Below, piece after piece: positions 1 to 9,132 of a stretch of DNA of 56,485 bases. This stretch comes from Acidimicrobiales bacterium MED-G01. Lineage in GTDB: Bacteria > Actinomycetota > Acidimicrobiia > Acidimicrobiales > Poriferisodalaceae. The stretch is from the NCBI GenBank assembly GCA_002457435.1, contig NTLA01000012.1, positions 1 through 56,485 of the forward strand, given 5' to 3'. Within the stretch, counting starts at the first letter, position 1; each line of letters opens with the position of its first letter. The position numbers and the translations under genes were made by a program. Under the pieces are notes generated by a model. It did not search any database and was not told where the DNA came from. It saw only the letters and a program-made list of their open reading frames with translations.

Positions 1-660
1 GCCCTGCACGCTATTTGGGACAACTTTCAGACAGGCGAAAAGCTCGACTTTCGCGGCGAGTTTTATACCCACACCCTGATGACTCCGTTCTTCAGTCCAG
101 GTCCACTCGACGTAGATCGACCTCAAATTTATGTGGCTGGGGTTGGCCCGAAGATGGTCGAGACAATCGGCGAATCGGCTGACGGATTTTTCGTTCATCC
201 GTTCCACACACCTGACCATATGAAAGCGGAAACACTTCCCGTCTTACGAAACGCTGCCGAATCAGCTGGTCGCGCAGCCACCGACGTGACGGTGGCGTGC
301 CTCACGATTGTTGCTATGGGCCGAGACGACGCAGAAGTGCAAGATGCGCGTAGCAAAGCGGCAGCACAACTGGCGTTTTATGGTTCAACTCCTGCTTATG
401 CAGGCGTTCTCGATTTTCACGGTTACGAGAATCTGCAACCGGAACTGAATCAGCTCTCAAAGCAGGGCGACTGGAAAAAAATGACAAGCAGGATCGATGA
501 TGATCTCGTTGATCTGCTTTGTGTTTCGGGGACTCCTCAACAAGTCGGGGCCAAACTCCAAGAGCGAAACCAGTTCGCCGACCGGTCCACCATGATGTTT
601 TATGGCGCACCACCAGACCCGGACGCCATTGCTGACACCGTTAAAGCGGCTCGCAGCTAA
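1..660 (+). CDS. LLM-class F420-dependent oxidoreductase, C-terminal part (5' truncated by window edge)
   Basis: The reading frame is open from base 1, before the first ATG at 79, so only the C-terminal 219 residues are seen. The sequence has the luciferase-like monooxygenase barrel end: an 'IYVAGVGPKMVETIGESADGF' type strand-helix that normally lines the flavin/F420 pocket, then a late 'VSGTPQQVGAKL' motif. It resembles the actinobacterial TIGR03617-type LLM proteins that are predicted to use coenzyme F420. The substrate is unknown. Its TAA stop overlaps the stop of the convergent LLM gene at 657-1646. Confidence 0.85.
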   Translation, partial: ALHAIWDNFQTGEKLDFRGEFYTHTLMTPFFSPGPLDVDRPQIYVAGVGPKMVETIGESADGFFVHPFHTPDHMKAETLPVLRNAAESAGRAATDVTVACLTIVAMGRDDAEVQDARSKAAAQLAFYGSTPAYAGVLDFHGYENLQPELNQLSKQGDWKKMTSRIDDDLVDLLCVSGTPQQVGAKLQERNQFADRSTMMFYGAPPDPDAIADTVKAARS

Positions 661-1646
661 GTCAAACCCGCTGCTGACGCGAATGTCCGCATTTCTCGTT
701 CTATGTCGCCCATGGGCTGATAAGCGATCTCTGTTATCCCGTGTGACTCGAGTTCATCTATGCGAGCTTTGACTTCGGCTTCGGGCAGGGTGAACGGTGA
801 AAGAAACATCGAATCCCCGACAACCACTTCACGGTCTATGTCGTTGAGGTGTGTCAGGTGACCTGCATGGACATGGAGGTGACGTTCATCTTCAGGGACT
901 TGCTCGACGAGCTCTCTGAATTGTTGCGCGTTGGGCAGTGTTTCTAAACGTTGATCGTTTTGTTCTAAGAACGCGTGGTACGCAACACTCACCCATGGCC
1001 CTGCGGTGTCGATTACGCGCGAAGAGTCAACCGTTTCATCTCCACTCATAACTGCTCCGCTTGTCAACAAGATGACGTCGTCAAGTTTTTCGTAGTTGGC
1101 ATCGGGACGAGGTCGCGAAGTGAAAACACCGCACCCTATTTCAGCTGCAGTATTCAGTCCTCTGGGACCGTTAACACCCAGAATCCATGGCACTTCGATC
1201 GGTCGATCTGGTGCTTGGCTATCCCAGTGCAGCATTGCAGCCGACTTGCCATCAACAATGGTGGTCTCGCCTCGCAATAAGGCTCGTACTTGTTCAATCA
1301 TTTCTGGGAATTCGGCCCATTTGAGAGGTTTTTGACCCATTGCGCGTCGCCCGGTGAACCCGGTTCCAGCGCCGATGATCACACGCTCCTCACCCACTAA
1401 ATCGACCAAAGTCGCTATGGCAGACGCTGTCACCATTGGGTGACGCAGAGACGGGATCAGAACTCCTGGACCGAGCTTGATTCGATCAGTGCGTTTCGCT
1501 GCCAACGCCAGAATCATCCATACGTCTAACTGAAGGGCTGGAGTGTCGTACACCCAGGCCGTTTCGTAACCAAGTTGTTCAGCAAGTTCGATATGGGTGG
1601 GGGTTTCGGGAATGGGCGGAAAAGCAACAGAGATCCTCATACCCAT
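657..1646 (-). CDS. LLM-class flavin/F420-dependent oxidoreductase
   Basis: A 329-residue luciferase-like TIM-barrel protein. The N-terminal 'HIELAEQLGYETAWVYDTP' and the 'RIKLGPGVLIPSLRHPMVTASAIATL' strand are hallmarks of the LLM superfamily, followed by 'VIIGAGTGFTG' and 'PWILGVNGPRGL'. The family oxidises or monooxygenates small organic substrates with FMN or F420; which cofactor is used cannot be told here. The start may be the ATG at 1646 or the next one two codons in; neither has a strong Shine-Dalgarno. It converges on the partial LLM gene 1-660 with overlapping stop codons. Confidence 0.85.
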   Translation of the reverse strand: MGMRISVAFPPIPETPTHIELAEQLGYETAWVYDTPALQLDVWMILALAAKRTDRIKLGPGVLIPSLRHPMVTASAIATLVDLVGEERVIIGAGTGFTGRRAMGQKPLKWAEFPEMIEQVRALLRGETTIVDGKSAAMLHWDSQAPDRPIEVPWILGVNGPRGLNTAAEIGCGVFTSRPRPDANYEKLDDVILLTSGAVMSGDETVDSSRVIDTAGPWVSVAYHAFLEQNDQRLETLPNAQQFRELVEQVPEDERHLHVHAGHLTHLNDIDREVVVGDSMFLSPFTLPEAEVKARIDELESHGITEIAYQPMGDIEREMRTFASAAGLT

Positions 1647-1690
1647 ATTTCATCACGAACCGGGTCTGAGGATCTCTGTTGAGTGAATTC

Positions 1691-2329
1691 TTAAGCTATG
1701 CGACGCATCAAAGCAGAGGTATTTGAACCCTCGTCGAAGATAGCGAAACCTTCTCGCATAAGAGAGCTCCCGCCAACCATCGACCAAACTTCCGGCGTCT
1801 GACGTTCCTCATATTGGGTCAAGCTGTCGTAATACAGCAACTGAGCGAAGGAAACCCCGCCTTCGCCGTGTGGGCTCATCAGACCAGCAGCTGGGGTGCC
1901 AGCAATTGAATTAACCATCGCGACCCAACGCTGACTCCAGTCAATGGCGGCTCCAACATTGTCAAGTTGAGCTCGCGCAACCGTGTTCGCAAGAAAGTCA
2001 GAGGGATCTGCTGGCATATCGTCGGAGGCAGCTATTACGTCCATAATCCAGTCCTGAGCTGGCTCGGCCAACATCTCCTGTGCCGACTGGGCTATCTCCA
2101 TGTAGCCAGCATCTTCAACTAGAGCAGTCTGACTAGAAAGCAAAGAGTCCATACTTTCGAATCGCATGCTGACCCCTACGGCACCCACTGGTAAACCAGC
2201 CACAGCCTGCCAACCATAAGCTGTTAAGTCACTATTGGCATTAATGTAATTAACTGCCTCGACGACCTTGCCTGAACCTTCGTAAACACTGTCGGGGCGA
2301 AGTTGCATCAATCGCTGAAAGATTTTCAT
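1691..2329 (-). CDS. conserved-looking hypothetical protein, possibly duplicated alpha/beta-barrel
   Basis: I do not recognise this 212-residue protein. The frame stays open to 2398, but the ATG at 2329 is preferred because it has GGTGGGAGA just upstream and the residues before it look non-coding. The chain has no signal peptide or membrane segment. It contains 'AYGWQAVAGLPVGAVGVSMRFESMDSL', a pattern reminiscent of dimeric alpha-beta barrel (NIPSNAP-like) proteins that score aldehyde or quinone chemistry, and a second aromatic-rich strand near residues 158-170. That fold guess is weak. It lies 45 bases upstream of the LLM gene and may be co-transcribed with it. Confidence 0.6.
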   Translation of the reverse strand: MKIFQRLMQLRPDSVYEGSGKVVEAVNYINANSDLTAYGWQAVAGLPVGAVGVSMRFESMDSLLSSQTALVEDAGYMEIAQSAQEMLAEPAQDWIMDVIAASDDMPADPSDFLANTVARAQLDNVGAAIDWSQRWVAMVNSIAGTPAAGLMSPHGEGGVSFAQLLYYDSLTQYEERQTPEVWSMVGGSSLMREGFAIFDEGSNTSALMRRIA

Positions 2330-2556
2330 TTCTCCCACCACACCTTTCGTTTCTTTGAGATCTGGACACCCTAGCCAGAACCCGTTAACTGTGACCAAAT
2401 GTGAATAAGCGGGTCATCTACTTTGTCTTAGAAGGCCTATCCCTTACTCAATGCCAGCTTAAATAAATACCGTCGTTTTGGATCAACGCCGACCAAAGTC
2501 ACCGGTCTAGGCAACTCCACCGAAGACCAGGCCGTTGGTTAGTGAGCCAGTTGGGT

Positions 2557-3729
2557 TTAGATGGCGATGTCATAGAGCGTGTAGTCGCTCAGCACACTCG
2601 CAATGGTCTCAGGTCCGTAGCGATACTCGTCTTCGACCTCGACGAAGGGTGCGTACCGGTAGCGCCGCTCGTCAGGGCGCGCTTGATGTCGGGCATCCAA
2701 TGCCACTTGCACCACTGCTGAGCGACGCCGGATGTGCTCTGCGTCGTAGACCTTGTCTCTGCCTTTTTTTTCATCGAGTGTGATGTTGAGCCCGCCCGAA
2801 ACGCCCAGCACTGACGAGTGGGGATAGAAGCCGAAAGTGATGGATACGCGCGGGTCCGGCGAGGTATTGGCGAACGAGCCGTGCAGCATCTGTCGGCTGA
2901 CGATGGTCACGTCGCCCGCGTCGGCCACTAGTGGGATCGCATTGGGTAGGCGCTCGCCGCCTTCGTTAGCTGCCACGAGGGCTCGAATATCGATGCGGCC
3001 CTCAGTGTGGCTCCCAGGGACAATCCACAAGGCGTTAGCGGGTGTAGTGGGATAGAGCTGCACTTGGAAGTTGAAACCGTGGATACCTGGATGCCAGTGG
3101 GGGTTATCCCAGTGGGTTGCGCCATCCTGATGCCATGCAACCGACCCACCCATTCCGGGCTTCTTCACGAAGATGGAGTCGTTGTAGGGCACGAAGTCCG
3201 GTCCGTTGATGGCCTCAGCGATACTTAAGAGGTCCGGGTGCCCATACAGGCGAAGGGCCGCAGGCATCGACGTGCACATCTGCAGGAGCAGATGAACCAC
3301 GTGGTCAGGAGCGTTGTCATCGGGGGTGGGTTCAGTCATTTTGACCGGATGGCGGCCGCTCAAGAGTTTGGTGCCACCCCAAGGATCAGACAACGGTTTG
3401 ATGAAAATGTACGGACTGATCGGGTAGTCGAGCCCGAGTGCGGGGCGGCCTTGCGCGTCGGTGTCGGAGTCGGGGGGAAACGGGGCACGCTCGATGGTGT
3501 CCTCGACGGCGTTGCGTAGTTCGGTGACTTCGTCGTGATCGATGACGCCTTCGAAAATGTAGAAGCCGTTGGTCGCGAACTCGGCGAGGATGTCCGGGTG
3601 TAGGTTGCCCTCCGCGTCGAAGCGCACCGGCCCGCGGCTACCGAGCGCGACAGCAGCATCGCTGCGCTCGGCTAAGTAGTCGGCCATCGCAGCGGCGTGA
3701 TCGCCTGCCGAGAGTTCGGTGAGTGCCAT
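2557..3729 (-). CDS. phytanoyl-CoA dioxygenase (PhyH) family protein
   Basis: A 390-residue Fe(II)/2-oxoglutarate-dependent oxygenase. The metal triad is visible: His200-x-Asp202 in 'SVAWHQDGATHWDNP' and a distal His283 in 'SRQMLHGSFANTS', with an Arg shortly after for 2-oxoglutarate. Family members hydroxylate lipids or small secondary metabolites; the substrate here is unknown. I place the start at 3729, where GGGGGGAAGAG precedes the ATG, rather than at the farther upstream ATG at 3792. Two 60-base samples are 63-67% GC, against about 45% in one sample of the neighbouring crotonase gene. This suggests recent acquisition from a higher-GC relative. Confidence 0.88.
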   Translation of the reverse strand: MALTELSAGDHAAAMADYLAERSDAAVALGSRGPVRFDAEGNLHPDILAEFATNGFYIFEGVIDHDEVTELRNAVEDTIERAPFPPDSDTDAQGRPALGLDYPISPYIFIKPLSDPWGGTKLLSGRHPVKMTEPTPDDNAPDHVVHLLLQMCTSMPAALRLYGHPDLLSIAEAINGPDFVPYNDSIFVKKPGMGGSVAWHQDGATHWDNPHWHPGIHGFNFQVQLYPTTPANALWIVPGSHTEGRIDIRALVAANEGGERLPNAIPLVADAGDVTIVSRQMLHGSFANTSPDPRVSITFGFYPHSSVLGVSGGLNITLDEKKGRDKVYDAEHIRRRSAVVQVALDARHQARPDERRYRYAPFVEVEDEYRYGPETIASVLSDYTLYDIAI

Positions 3730-3852
3730 CTCTTCCCCCCTGGTGTCCCTGTCTCCCATTCTATTGAGTTTGGGAACACCTGTGAGCGCCAAATCTAACG
3801 ACCGTTGCGTCTCCTCTGGGCAAAGGTCAGTAGACCATGCAAAGATTCAGCC

Positions 3853-4638
3853 ATGAGCGACCCAGTTATCGTCACCGAAGACCTTGGCAGAGTAAGAGTG
3901 ATCACCATCAATCGTCCTCAAGCTTTGAATTCCATGAACAACGCCGTATTCGCAGGAATTCGAGACGCTCTTGCAGAGGCCGAGGTTGACTCCGGAGTTG
4001 CGGTCGCTGTCATAACAGGGGAAGGACGAGCATTTTCAGCAGGTCAAGATCTTCAGGAAATGCAAGATGGTCTATCTGGAGATGGCGGAGACCATCAGTT
4101 CCCAGCAATGTTGAAGCAGTTAACCGAGTTTAAGAAGCCTCTGATCGCAGCTGTGAACGGTCTTGGTGTCGGGATTGGAATGACATTTCTGGCCCATTGT
4201 GACCTCGTTCTGATGTCAACTGCCGCTCGGCTCCGCACCCCATTCCCCCAGTTAGGGTTGGCTCCAGAAGCCGGTAGTAGTTACACATTTGCCACCCGAA
4301 TGGGTTGGCAAAACGCGGCTTACGTTCTCATGTCTGGGCGTTGGTTTTCCGCGGAGGAATGCCTTGAAATGGGTCTTGTTTGGAAAGTCTGCGAACCAGA
4401 AAGTCTTATGTCAGAAGCGATAGCTGTAGCAGGTGAGTTGGCTGCGAATCCCATACCTTCCCTAGTTGCAACAAAAGAGTTACTGATGGGAGCTGGCCGA
4501 CCTGATGAAGCTTGGGCCGCTCACAAACGCGAGAACGGTGCTTATGCGACGCTCATGGGCGCACCTGCAAATACTGAAGCCGTGGCGGCATTCGTAGAGA
4601 AGCGAGATCCAGACTTTTCTTCTATCCCTGGGATTTAA
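3853..4638 (+). CDS. enoyl-CoA hydratase/isomerase family protein
   Basis: A 261-residue crotonase. The oxyanion-hole segments are clear: 'GEGRAFSAGQDLQEM' near residues 56-70 and 'AVNGLGVGIGMTFLAHCDLVLMS' near 100-122. A Glu sits in 'LGLAPEAGSS', the position of the catalytic acid in true hydratases. The likely reaction is hydration or isomerisation of an acyl-CoA. I chose the ATG at 3853 because family similarity begins there; the upstream ATG at 3805 adds unsupported residues. It converges on the CoA-transferase gene with only 4 bases between. Confidence 0.88.
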   Translation: MSDPVIVTEDLGRVRVITINRPQALNSMNNAVFAGIRDALAEAEVDSGVAVAVITGEGRAFSAGQDLQEMQDGLSGDGGDHQFPAMLKQLTEFKKPLIAAVNGLGVGIGMTFLAHCDLVLMSTAARLRTPFPQLGLAPEAGSSYTFATRMGWQNAAYVLMSGRWFSAEECLEMGLVWKVCEPESLMSEAIAVAGELAANPIPSLVATKELLMGAGRPDEAWAAHKRENGAYATLMGAPANTEAVAAFVEKRDPDFSSIPGI

Positions 4639-4642
4639 TTCG

Positions 4643-5866
4643 CTACTGGGAGTCCCGGGACCATCTGGGTGGGCGACTGCTAATAATCGCTTCTGTTTCT
4701 AGGTCATCTAGTTGAGACGCACTCAACCCGAGTATTTCGTTCAAGACTTCACGGTTGTCTTGTCCTCGATAACCAACTCGAGGTTTCACACCAGCCTCAA
4801 CACCACGAAACCGCCACGGTGACTGAGGGACGGTGATCATTTCTCCCCTCCCGGTATCGATATCAACGAAAGCTTCTCGTTCTTTCGCCCATTCAGTCGC
4901 CGCTAATTCTGGGACGGATCGCACTTCGGCGGCGATCACTCCTCGCGGACCGATGGCTGCTTCGACCGCAGCGGCGTCATCAAAGGTTGCGACGAACTCA
5001 GCAAGAATCTCCGTTAAGGCTTCACGGTTCGCTACCCGGTCTTCAATGACTGCAAAACGAGGGTCTTGCGCAAGGTCAGGCCTATTCAACGCTTCCACGA
5101 GGTATCGAAAGCCGTCATTTGTGGTGATGTCAGTCGTGATACTCACATAACGACCGTTCGCCATACGAAGTACCGGCGACCAATTTTGGCCACCCTTGAA
5201 CCCGACCATCGGGTCCTGTCCCGACATTTCAATGGCTGCAAGATCATTCACCATCAAGGTGCTCTCAGCCATGGACACTTCAACTTTTTGTCCTTCACCG
5301 GTCCGGTCCCTCAGATGAAGCGCTGCCAGCACAGCTCCTAACGCGTGCAGGCCAGTGCAGGTATCGGAGTGCGACATGGGATCATTTCGCGGTTCTTCTT
5401 TGCGTCGCCGCGCCACCATCTCTGTAACGCCCGCCTCGGCGTGAATTGCCGAGGCAAATGCTCCTTGATCTGAGCGCGAGTTGTCGTGTCCCCAACCACT
5501 TACCGAAGCCATGACGATCTTCGGGTTAACGGCCTGTAATTGATCAAAATCGATACCTAATCGGTCCATGACCCCGGGCCTGTAATTCTCCAACACGATG
5601 TCGGCGTGTTGAACAAGTTGAAGGAAAAGTTCTCGACCCGGGTCGGAATACAAATCAACTGAAATGCATTCTTTGCCTGCGTTGTATTGAACGAAGTAGG
5701 GCGACAAACCATCGACGCGTGGCACAAGCAAGCGCGTTAAATCGCCGTCGGGCGGTTCAACTTTGATGACGCGGGCTCCAAGATCACTGAGGAGTCGCCC
5801 GCAAATTGGCCCTGCTAACGCTCTGGTCAAATCGAGCACCATTAAATCCGAAAGCGGCTTTTCCAT
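4643..5866 (-). CDS. CaiB/BaiF family CoA-transferase
   Basis: A 407-residue class III CoA-transferase, full length for the family. The N-terminus 'VLDLTRALAGPICGRLLSDLGARVIKVEPPDGD' is the family signature, and 'SHSDTCTGLHALGAVLAAL' carries the Asp that forms the acyl-enzyme anhydride. The enzyme moves CoA between two carboxylic acids. It is the last gene of a minus-strand set with the 186-residue protein and amidohydrolase upstream (gap of 42 bases), which suggests activation of a ring-cleavage or dicarboxylic intermediate. Confidence 0.92.
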   Translation of the reverse strand: MEKPLSDLMVLDLTRALAGPICGRLLSDLGARVIKVEPPDGDLTRLLVPRVDGLSPYFVQYNAGKECISVDLYSDPGRELFLQLVQHADIVLENYRPGVMDRLGIDFDQLQAVNPKIVMASVSGWGHDNSRSDQGAFASAIHAEAGVTEMVARRRKEEPRNDPMSHSDTCTGLHALGAVLAALHLRDRTGEGQKVEVSMAESTLMVNDLAAIEMSGQDPMVGFKGGQNWSPVLRMANGRYVSITTDITTNDGFRYLVEALNRPDLAQDPRFAVIEDRVANREALTEILAEFVATFDDAAAVEAAIGPRGVIAAEVRSVPELAATEWAKEREAFVDIDTGRGEMITVPQSPWRFRGVEAGVKPRVGYRGQDNREVLNEILGLSASQLDDLETEAIISSRPPRWSRDSQ

Positions 5867-5908
5867 AGGTGCGAAAGTTAGCGTCCCAAGGGGTGGCCGT
5901 GCTTGGTG

Positions 5909-6466
5909 TTAACCGTGCACGAACCGTTGTCCTGAACGGTCGAAAGGATCTGACCCGAGATTCAGAAACTCCGCTCTCAGCTGGTCCCAAAGTTCGAGCC
6001 GCTCCCAATTGGGTGAGCATGGCATTTCGTCGTGGTCAAGGAACGGGTTAGGTAACAGGACGGTCATGAGCTGTTCGTCCGCCCCGTTAAAAAACCTGAG
6101 CCCCCAGGACACGGGCGCGTCTTCTCTAAGTACCCGGTATAACTCTGCTCGCTGACACGGCCGGGTCGCTGCCACCTCGGGCTCAGTGGGGTTCGAGGGG
6201 TCACCTATTGTCGGTCCAATACATATGTGCATGTGCCACTGATCGAAATCGATTGTCGCGTAACCATCCAGCACGGTGATCCGCGGAGCGCAAGGTGCCT
6301 TGATTTCATAGGCCGCTCCCTGCACGATCGGCCCAAATTGCACCATCTCCCAGTTTTCGAACACTTTCTCCAACAGACGAAGGAGGGTGTCTTGGTCAGT
6401 CGACAGAGGGAAACTTTCGACCAGTCCGTTTCCGGGTTCGTCTGCTATCTGGCTGACGGACTTCAT
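5909..6466 (-). CDS. uncharacterised protein linked to an amidohydrolase
   Basis: A 185-residue protein of no recognised family. It is acidic, rich in Pro and Trp, and lacks membrane segments. A stretch 'GYATIDFDQWHMHICIGP' followed by two cysteines and 'PVSWGLRFFNGADEQLMTVLLPNPF' looks like a compact beta-rich fold and may bind a metal through His and Cys, but that is a guess. The ATG at 6466 follows a TTG that could also serve as start. It begins 6 bases after the amidohydrolase stop, so the two are almost certainly co-transcribed. Confidence 0.65.
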   Translation of the reverse strand: MKSVSQIADEPGNGLVESFPLSTDQDTLLRLLEKVFENWEMVQFGPIVQGAAYEIKAPCAPRITVLDGYATIDFDQWHMHICIGPTIGDPSNPTEPEVAATRPCQRAELYRVLREDAPVSWGLRFFNGADEQLMTVLLPNPFLDHDEMPCSPNWERLELWDQLRAEFLNLGSDPFDRSGQRFVHG

Positions 6467-6472
6467 CAAGGA

Positions 6473-7651
6473 TTAGACCGTGATCCCATACAACTCGGCA
6501 GCGTTGTCTTGAAGGATTTTCTTCTGCACCTCGGGAGCCATTTGGCCGATCGCTTCTCTGACACGCTCAACGCTGTGCGGATACAAGCAAGTCGGATGTG
6601 GAATGTCCGTCTCGAACATGATCCTGTCCGGTCCTATGTGCTCTACCGCGGGAGCCAGGGTTTTGGATTCGAACCAAAAACAGCCGTAGAACTGGCGTCT
6701 GAAGTATTCAGAGGGCTTCATTGACAGGTGAGCCAAATGTTCCGGTGCCGTTTCGCCGCACTGGTAATCAAGTGCATCTAACAAAAACGGAATCCATCCG
6801 ACACCTGACTCAACTGAAACGAAGTTCAGGTTGGGGTATCGCTCCGGCACATCGCTCACGAGGAGGTTCACCATCCAGCGCAACTGACCAAGAAAAATCG
6901 CTGCACCACCGAGGCTTATTTTTACGTCGCCGGGCCAGGTGTCGTATGGAACGGATCCGGACCAGTTGATATCACCCTCGGAAGCTCCGATATGGAAGTT
7001 GATTGGCATCTCCAGGGCTTCACAGATTTCCCAAAATGGACGCCATTCGGGTTGAGCAAAATTGGGCATGCCTGAGTCGTGAGGATTGGAACACATCACG
7101 ATTCCCTTGGCCCCGTTTTTCTGCATTCGGTCAACTTCGGCGACACAAGCTTCAATATCCCACCATGGAACGAGAGCCATAGGAAGAATCCGACCGCCCG
7201 AACGCTGCTGTAGATCGCTCATCCAGTCGTTGTAGATCTCGACACAGGCAATCCGTAATCCTTCATCTTGAACGCGCAGAAAATTTTGGTTTCCGAATCC
7301 ACCAACATTTGGATAGACAATCCCGTGGCTGATGCCCATCTGGTCCATTAAGTCCAGACGCGCGTCACAGTCGTAACTGGCGGCGTGGACCATGTCGATG
7401 TCGGCTTTGAGGAACCGCAGTCCGAGCATCTTTTCGCCGTCCGGCATGATTGCGCTGACCGCTGAATCCCCTGCGATCGGTATGTCACCATTGACAACCC
7501 ATTTTCGACGACCGTTGTGCTCTTTTATCTGAGGCACCAGGTCTTTGTATTTGCCTGGTGCCAGACTGGTCCACAAATCATGTGGTTCTGACCAGTGGGT
7601 ATCAGAATCGATGATGCTGATACCTGGAAAAATCTCGCTTAGTGCCGACAT
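6473..7651 (-). CDS. ACMSD-like amidohydrolase (metal-dependent TIM-barrel hydrolase/decarboxylase)
   Basis: A 392-residue amidohydrolase-2 family protein. 'IIDSDTHWSEP' near residues 13-23 supplies the DxH metal ligands, 'MPINFHIGAS' near 216 the next His, and 'MFETDIPHPTCLYP' near 345 the C-terminal Asp. The family includes decarboxylases acting on aromatic acids and ring-cleavage products (ACMSD, gamma-resorcylate decarboxylase) and simple hydrolases, which cannot be separated by eye. It heads the minus-strand set with the unknown 185-residue protein and a CoA-transferase, consistent with degradation of an aromatic or cyclic acid. Confidence 0.88.
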   Translation of the reverse strand: MSALSEIFPGISIIDSDTHWSEPHDLWTSLAPGKYKDLVPQIKEHNGRRKWVVNGDIPIAGDSAVSAIMPDGEKMLGLRFLKADIDMVHAASYDCDARLDLMDQMGISHGIVYPNVGGFGNQNFLRVQDEGLRIACVEIYNDWMSDLQQRSGGRILPMALVPWWDIEACVAEVDRMQKNGAKGIVMCSNPHDSGMPNFAQPEWRPFWEICEALEMPINFHIGASEGDINWSGSVPYDTWPGDVKISLGGAAIFLGQLRWMVNLLVSDVPERYPNLNFVSVESGVGWIPFLLDALDYQCGETAPEHLAHLSMKPSEYFRRQFYGCFWFESKTLAPAVEHIGPDRIMFETDIPHPTCLYPHSVERVREAIGQMAPEVQKKILQDNAAELYGITV

Positions 7652-7708
7652 TGCCTTCGCCCCTCTTTGTCCAGCCCCTCCTGAAGCACTCTAGTTTCTC
7701 GCGACTAA

Positions 7709-9004
7709 TCAGACTGGTTCGAGTTCAAACACTGTTGGCCGCCGGGGTGTTGTTCCGTTACGAGCTGCCATTTCAGCTTCAGGGGGTGAGGTTGGTTGGT
7801 TCGTCCCGAAGTCAACGGGTTTGGTTGATGCTGTGAGTAAAACGACGGCTCCAAGCGATGCCATTACAAACACAGCTCCTACTGGCAAGATTCGGAGGGT
7901 AGACAGATCGGCTAGGAACCCTACGATCGGCGGTCCTATCAGGCTGCCAAAGCCCGAGTAGAAGAAAAGCATTCCTGTAACTGCGCCGATGCCTACTAGA
8001 CCGAAATAGAAGGCGACGACATCGCCGGCCAACGCGACGAATCCGCCATAAGTCAAGCCGAGCAAGGCCGCAAAAATCACGAGCAGGTAGTACCGGCCAT
8101 TTGCGATGATCCAGAAAAAGTATGCGACTGGCTGTGCCATGAGTGCTATTTGCAGCAGCCGCACAGACCCGAGCTTCCCTGCGACTGCAGTGAGTAGGAG
8201 TCTGCCCAAAATACTTGATGCACCCACGACACTCATCAGCAAAGCGGCTTTTGAAGGCGTGATGCCATCGTCCTCGGCGAATTTGATGACAAAGGCGAAG
8301 GAACCCATCAACGCCATCGACATGAGACCAAATGCAACGGAAATGGTTTTGAATTCTCTGGTCCTCATGACGTTTCGGACGTGTCCTCCGGCGACTCCCG
8401 GGGCCTGCGATGGTGATCGTCGGACCATGGCCAAGCCAATTAAAAAGCCAACTGCGGATATCACGGCCAGTATCCGGTAGCTATTGCGCCAACCCTCTGC
8501 GTCGATGATCGCCTTAGCAAACGGGACTAACAAAAGTGTTCCGAATCCCGAGCCAGTGGCGGCGACTCCTTGCGCTAGGGCCCTGTATTTCACAAAGAAG
8601 GTTGCGACCGTCGAAAATAATGGGGAGCAAAAAATCCCTCCACCAAGTCCGCATCCGATTCCGTACACGATGTAGCCCTGCCATATCGCTGTCACGAATG
8701 AGGTAGCTACCAGACCACCGCAAAACATTGCTCCGCCAACTGCTAGCAACGGGCGTGGACCGTAACGGTCGGCCCAGCGACCCGATATTGCTCCCATTCC
8801 GAAGAACAGGAACATAGAGAGACCAAACACGATGGAGGTGGGTCCCAGTTTTGTGTTGAACTCTTTCCCCATCGAACTTACAAAGGCACCGAAGGTGTAC
8901 AGGACACCGAAGGCGACTCCGTTAGCTATGGACGCGCCGACGGCAACGGCCCAGGCTCGTGGGGTGTCAAAATGATCCGTCGCGTCAGTCATGGTCGCCG
9001 CCAT
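7709..9004 (-). CDS. MFS transporter, oxalate/formate-antiporter-like (monocarboxylate type)
   Basis: A 431-residue major facilitator with about 12 hydrophobic segments. The loop 'SGRWADRYGPRPLLAVGG' is the MFS A-motif between helices 2 and 3. Sequence such as 'GIGCGLGGGIFCSPLFSTVATFFVKYRALAQGVAATGSGFG' resembles the OFA/monocarboxylate porter group, so an organic acid is the likely cargo. The start could be the ATG at 9004 or one four codons in. The protein ends with the tail 'RRPTVFELEPV', which is nearly matched by the unrelated-subfamily MFS at 9776-11065. It lies 57 bases upstream of the amidohydrolase start and may supply its substrate. Confidence 0.9.
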   Translation of the reverse strand: MAATMTDATDHFDTPRAWAVAVGASIANGVAFGVLYTFGAFVSSMGKEFNTKLGPTSIVFGLSMFLFFGMGAISGRWADRYGPRPLLAVGGAMFCGGLVATSFVTAIWQGYIVYGIGCGLGGGIFCSPLFSTVATFFVKYRALAQGVAATGSGFGTLLLVPFAKAIIDAEGWRNSYRILAVISAVGFLIGLAMVRRSPSQAPGVAGGHVRNVMRTREFKTISVAFGLMSMALMGSFAFVIKFAEDDGITPSKAALLMSVVGASSILGRLLLTAVAGKLGSVRLLQIALMAQPVAYFFWIIANGRYYLLVIFAALLGLTYGGFVALAGDVVAFYFGLVGIGAVTGMLFFYSGFGSLIGPPIVGFLADLSTLRILPVGAVFVMASLGAVVLLTASTKPVDFGTNQPTSPPEAEMAARNGTTPRRPTVFELEPV

Positions 9005-9132
9005 CGTATGGCAGCTATTCGGTTTCGTCGCTTCAAATCGCCTCTTAGGTGCGGTCCAAGCCGTGTGGTAGCAAGCAACGCTCTCCCCTAACGTGGGCTA
9101 TCACCCGTATGTTCATTGAATAAGGAGATCCG

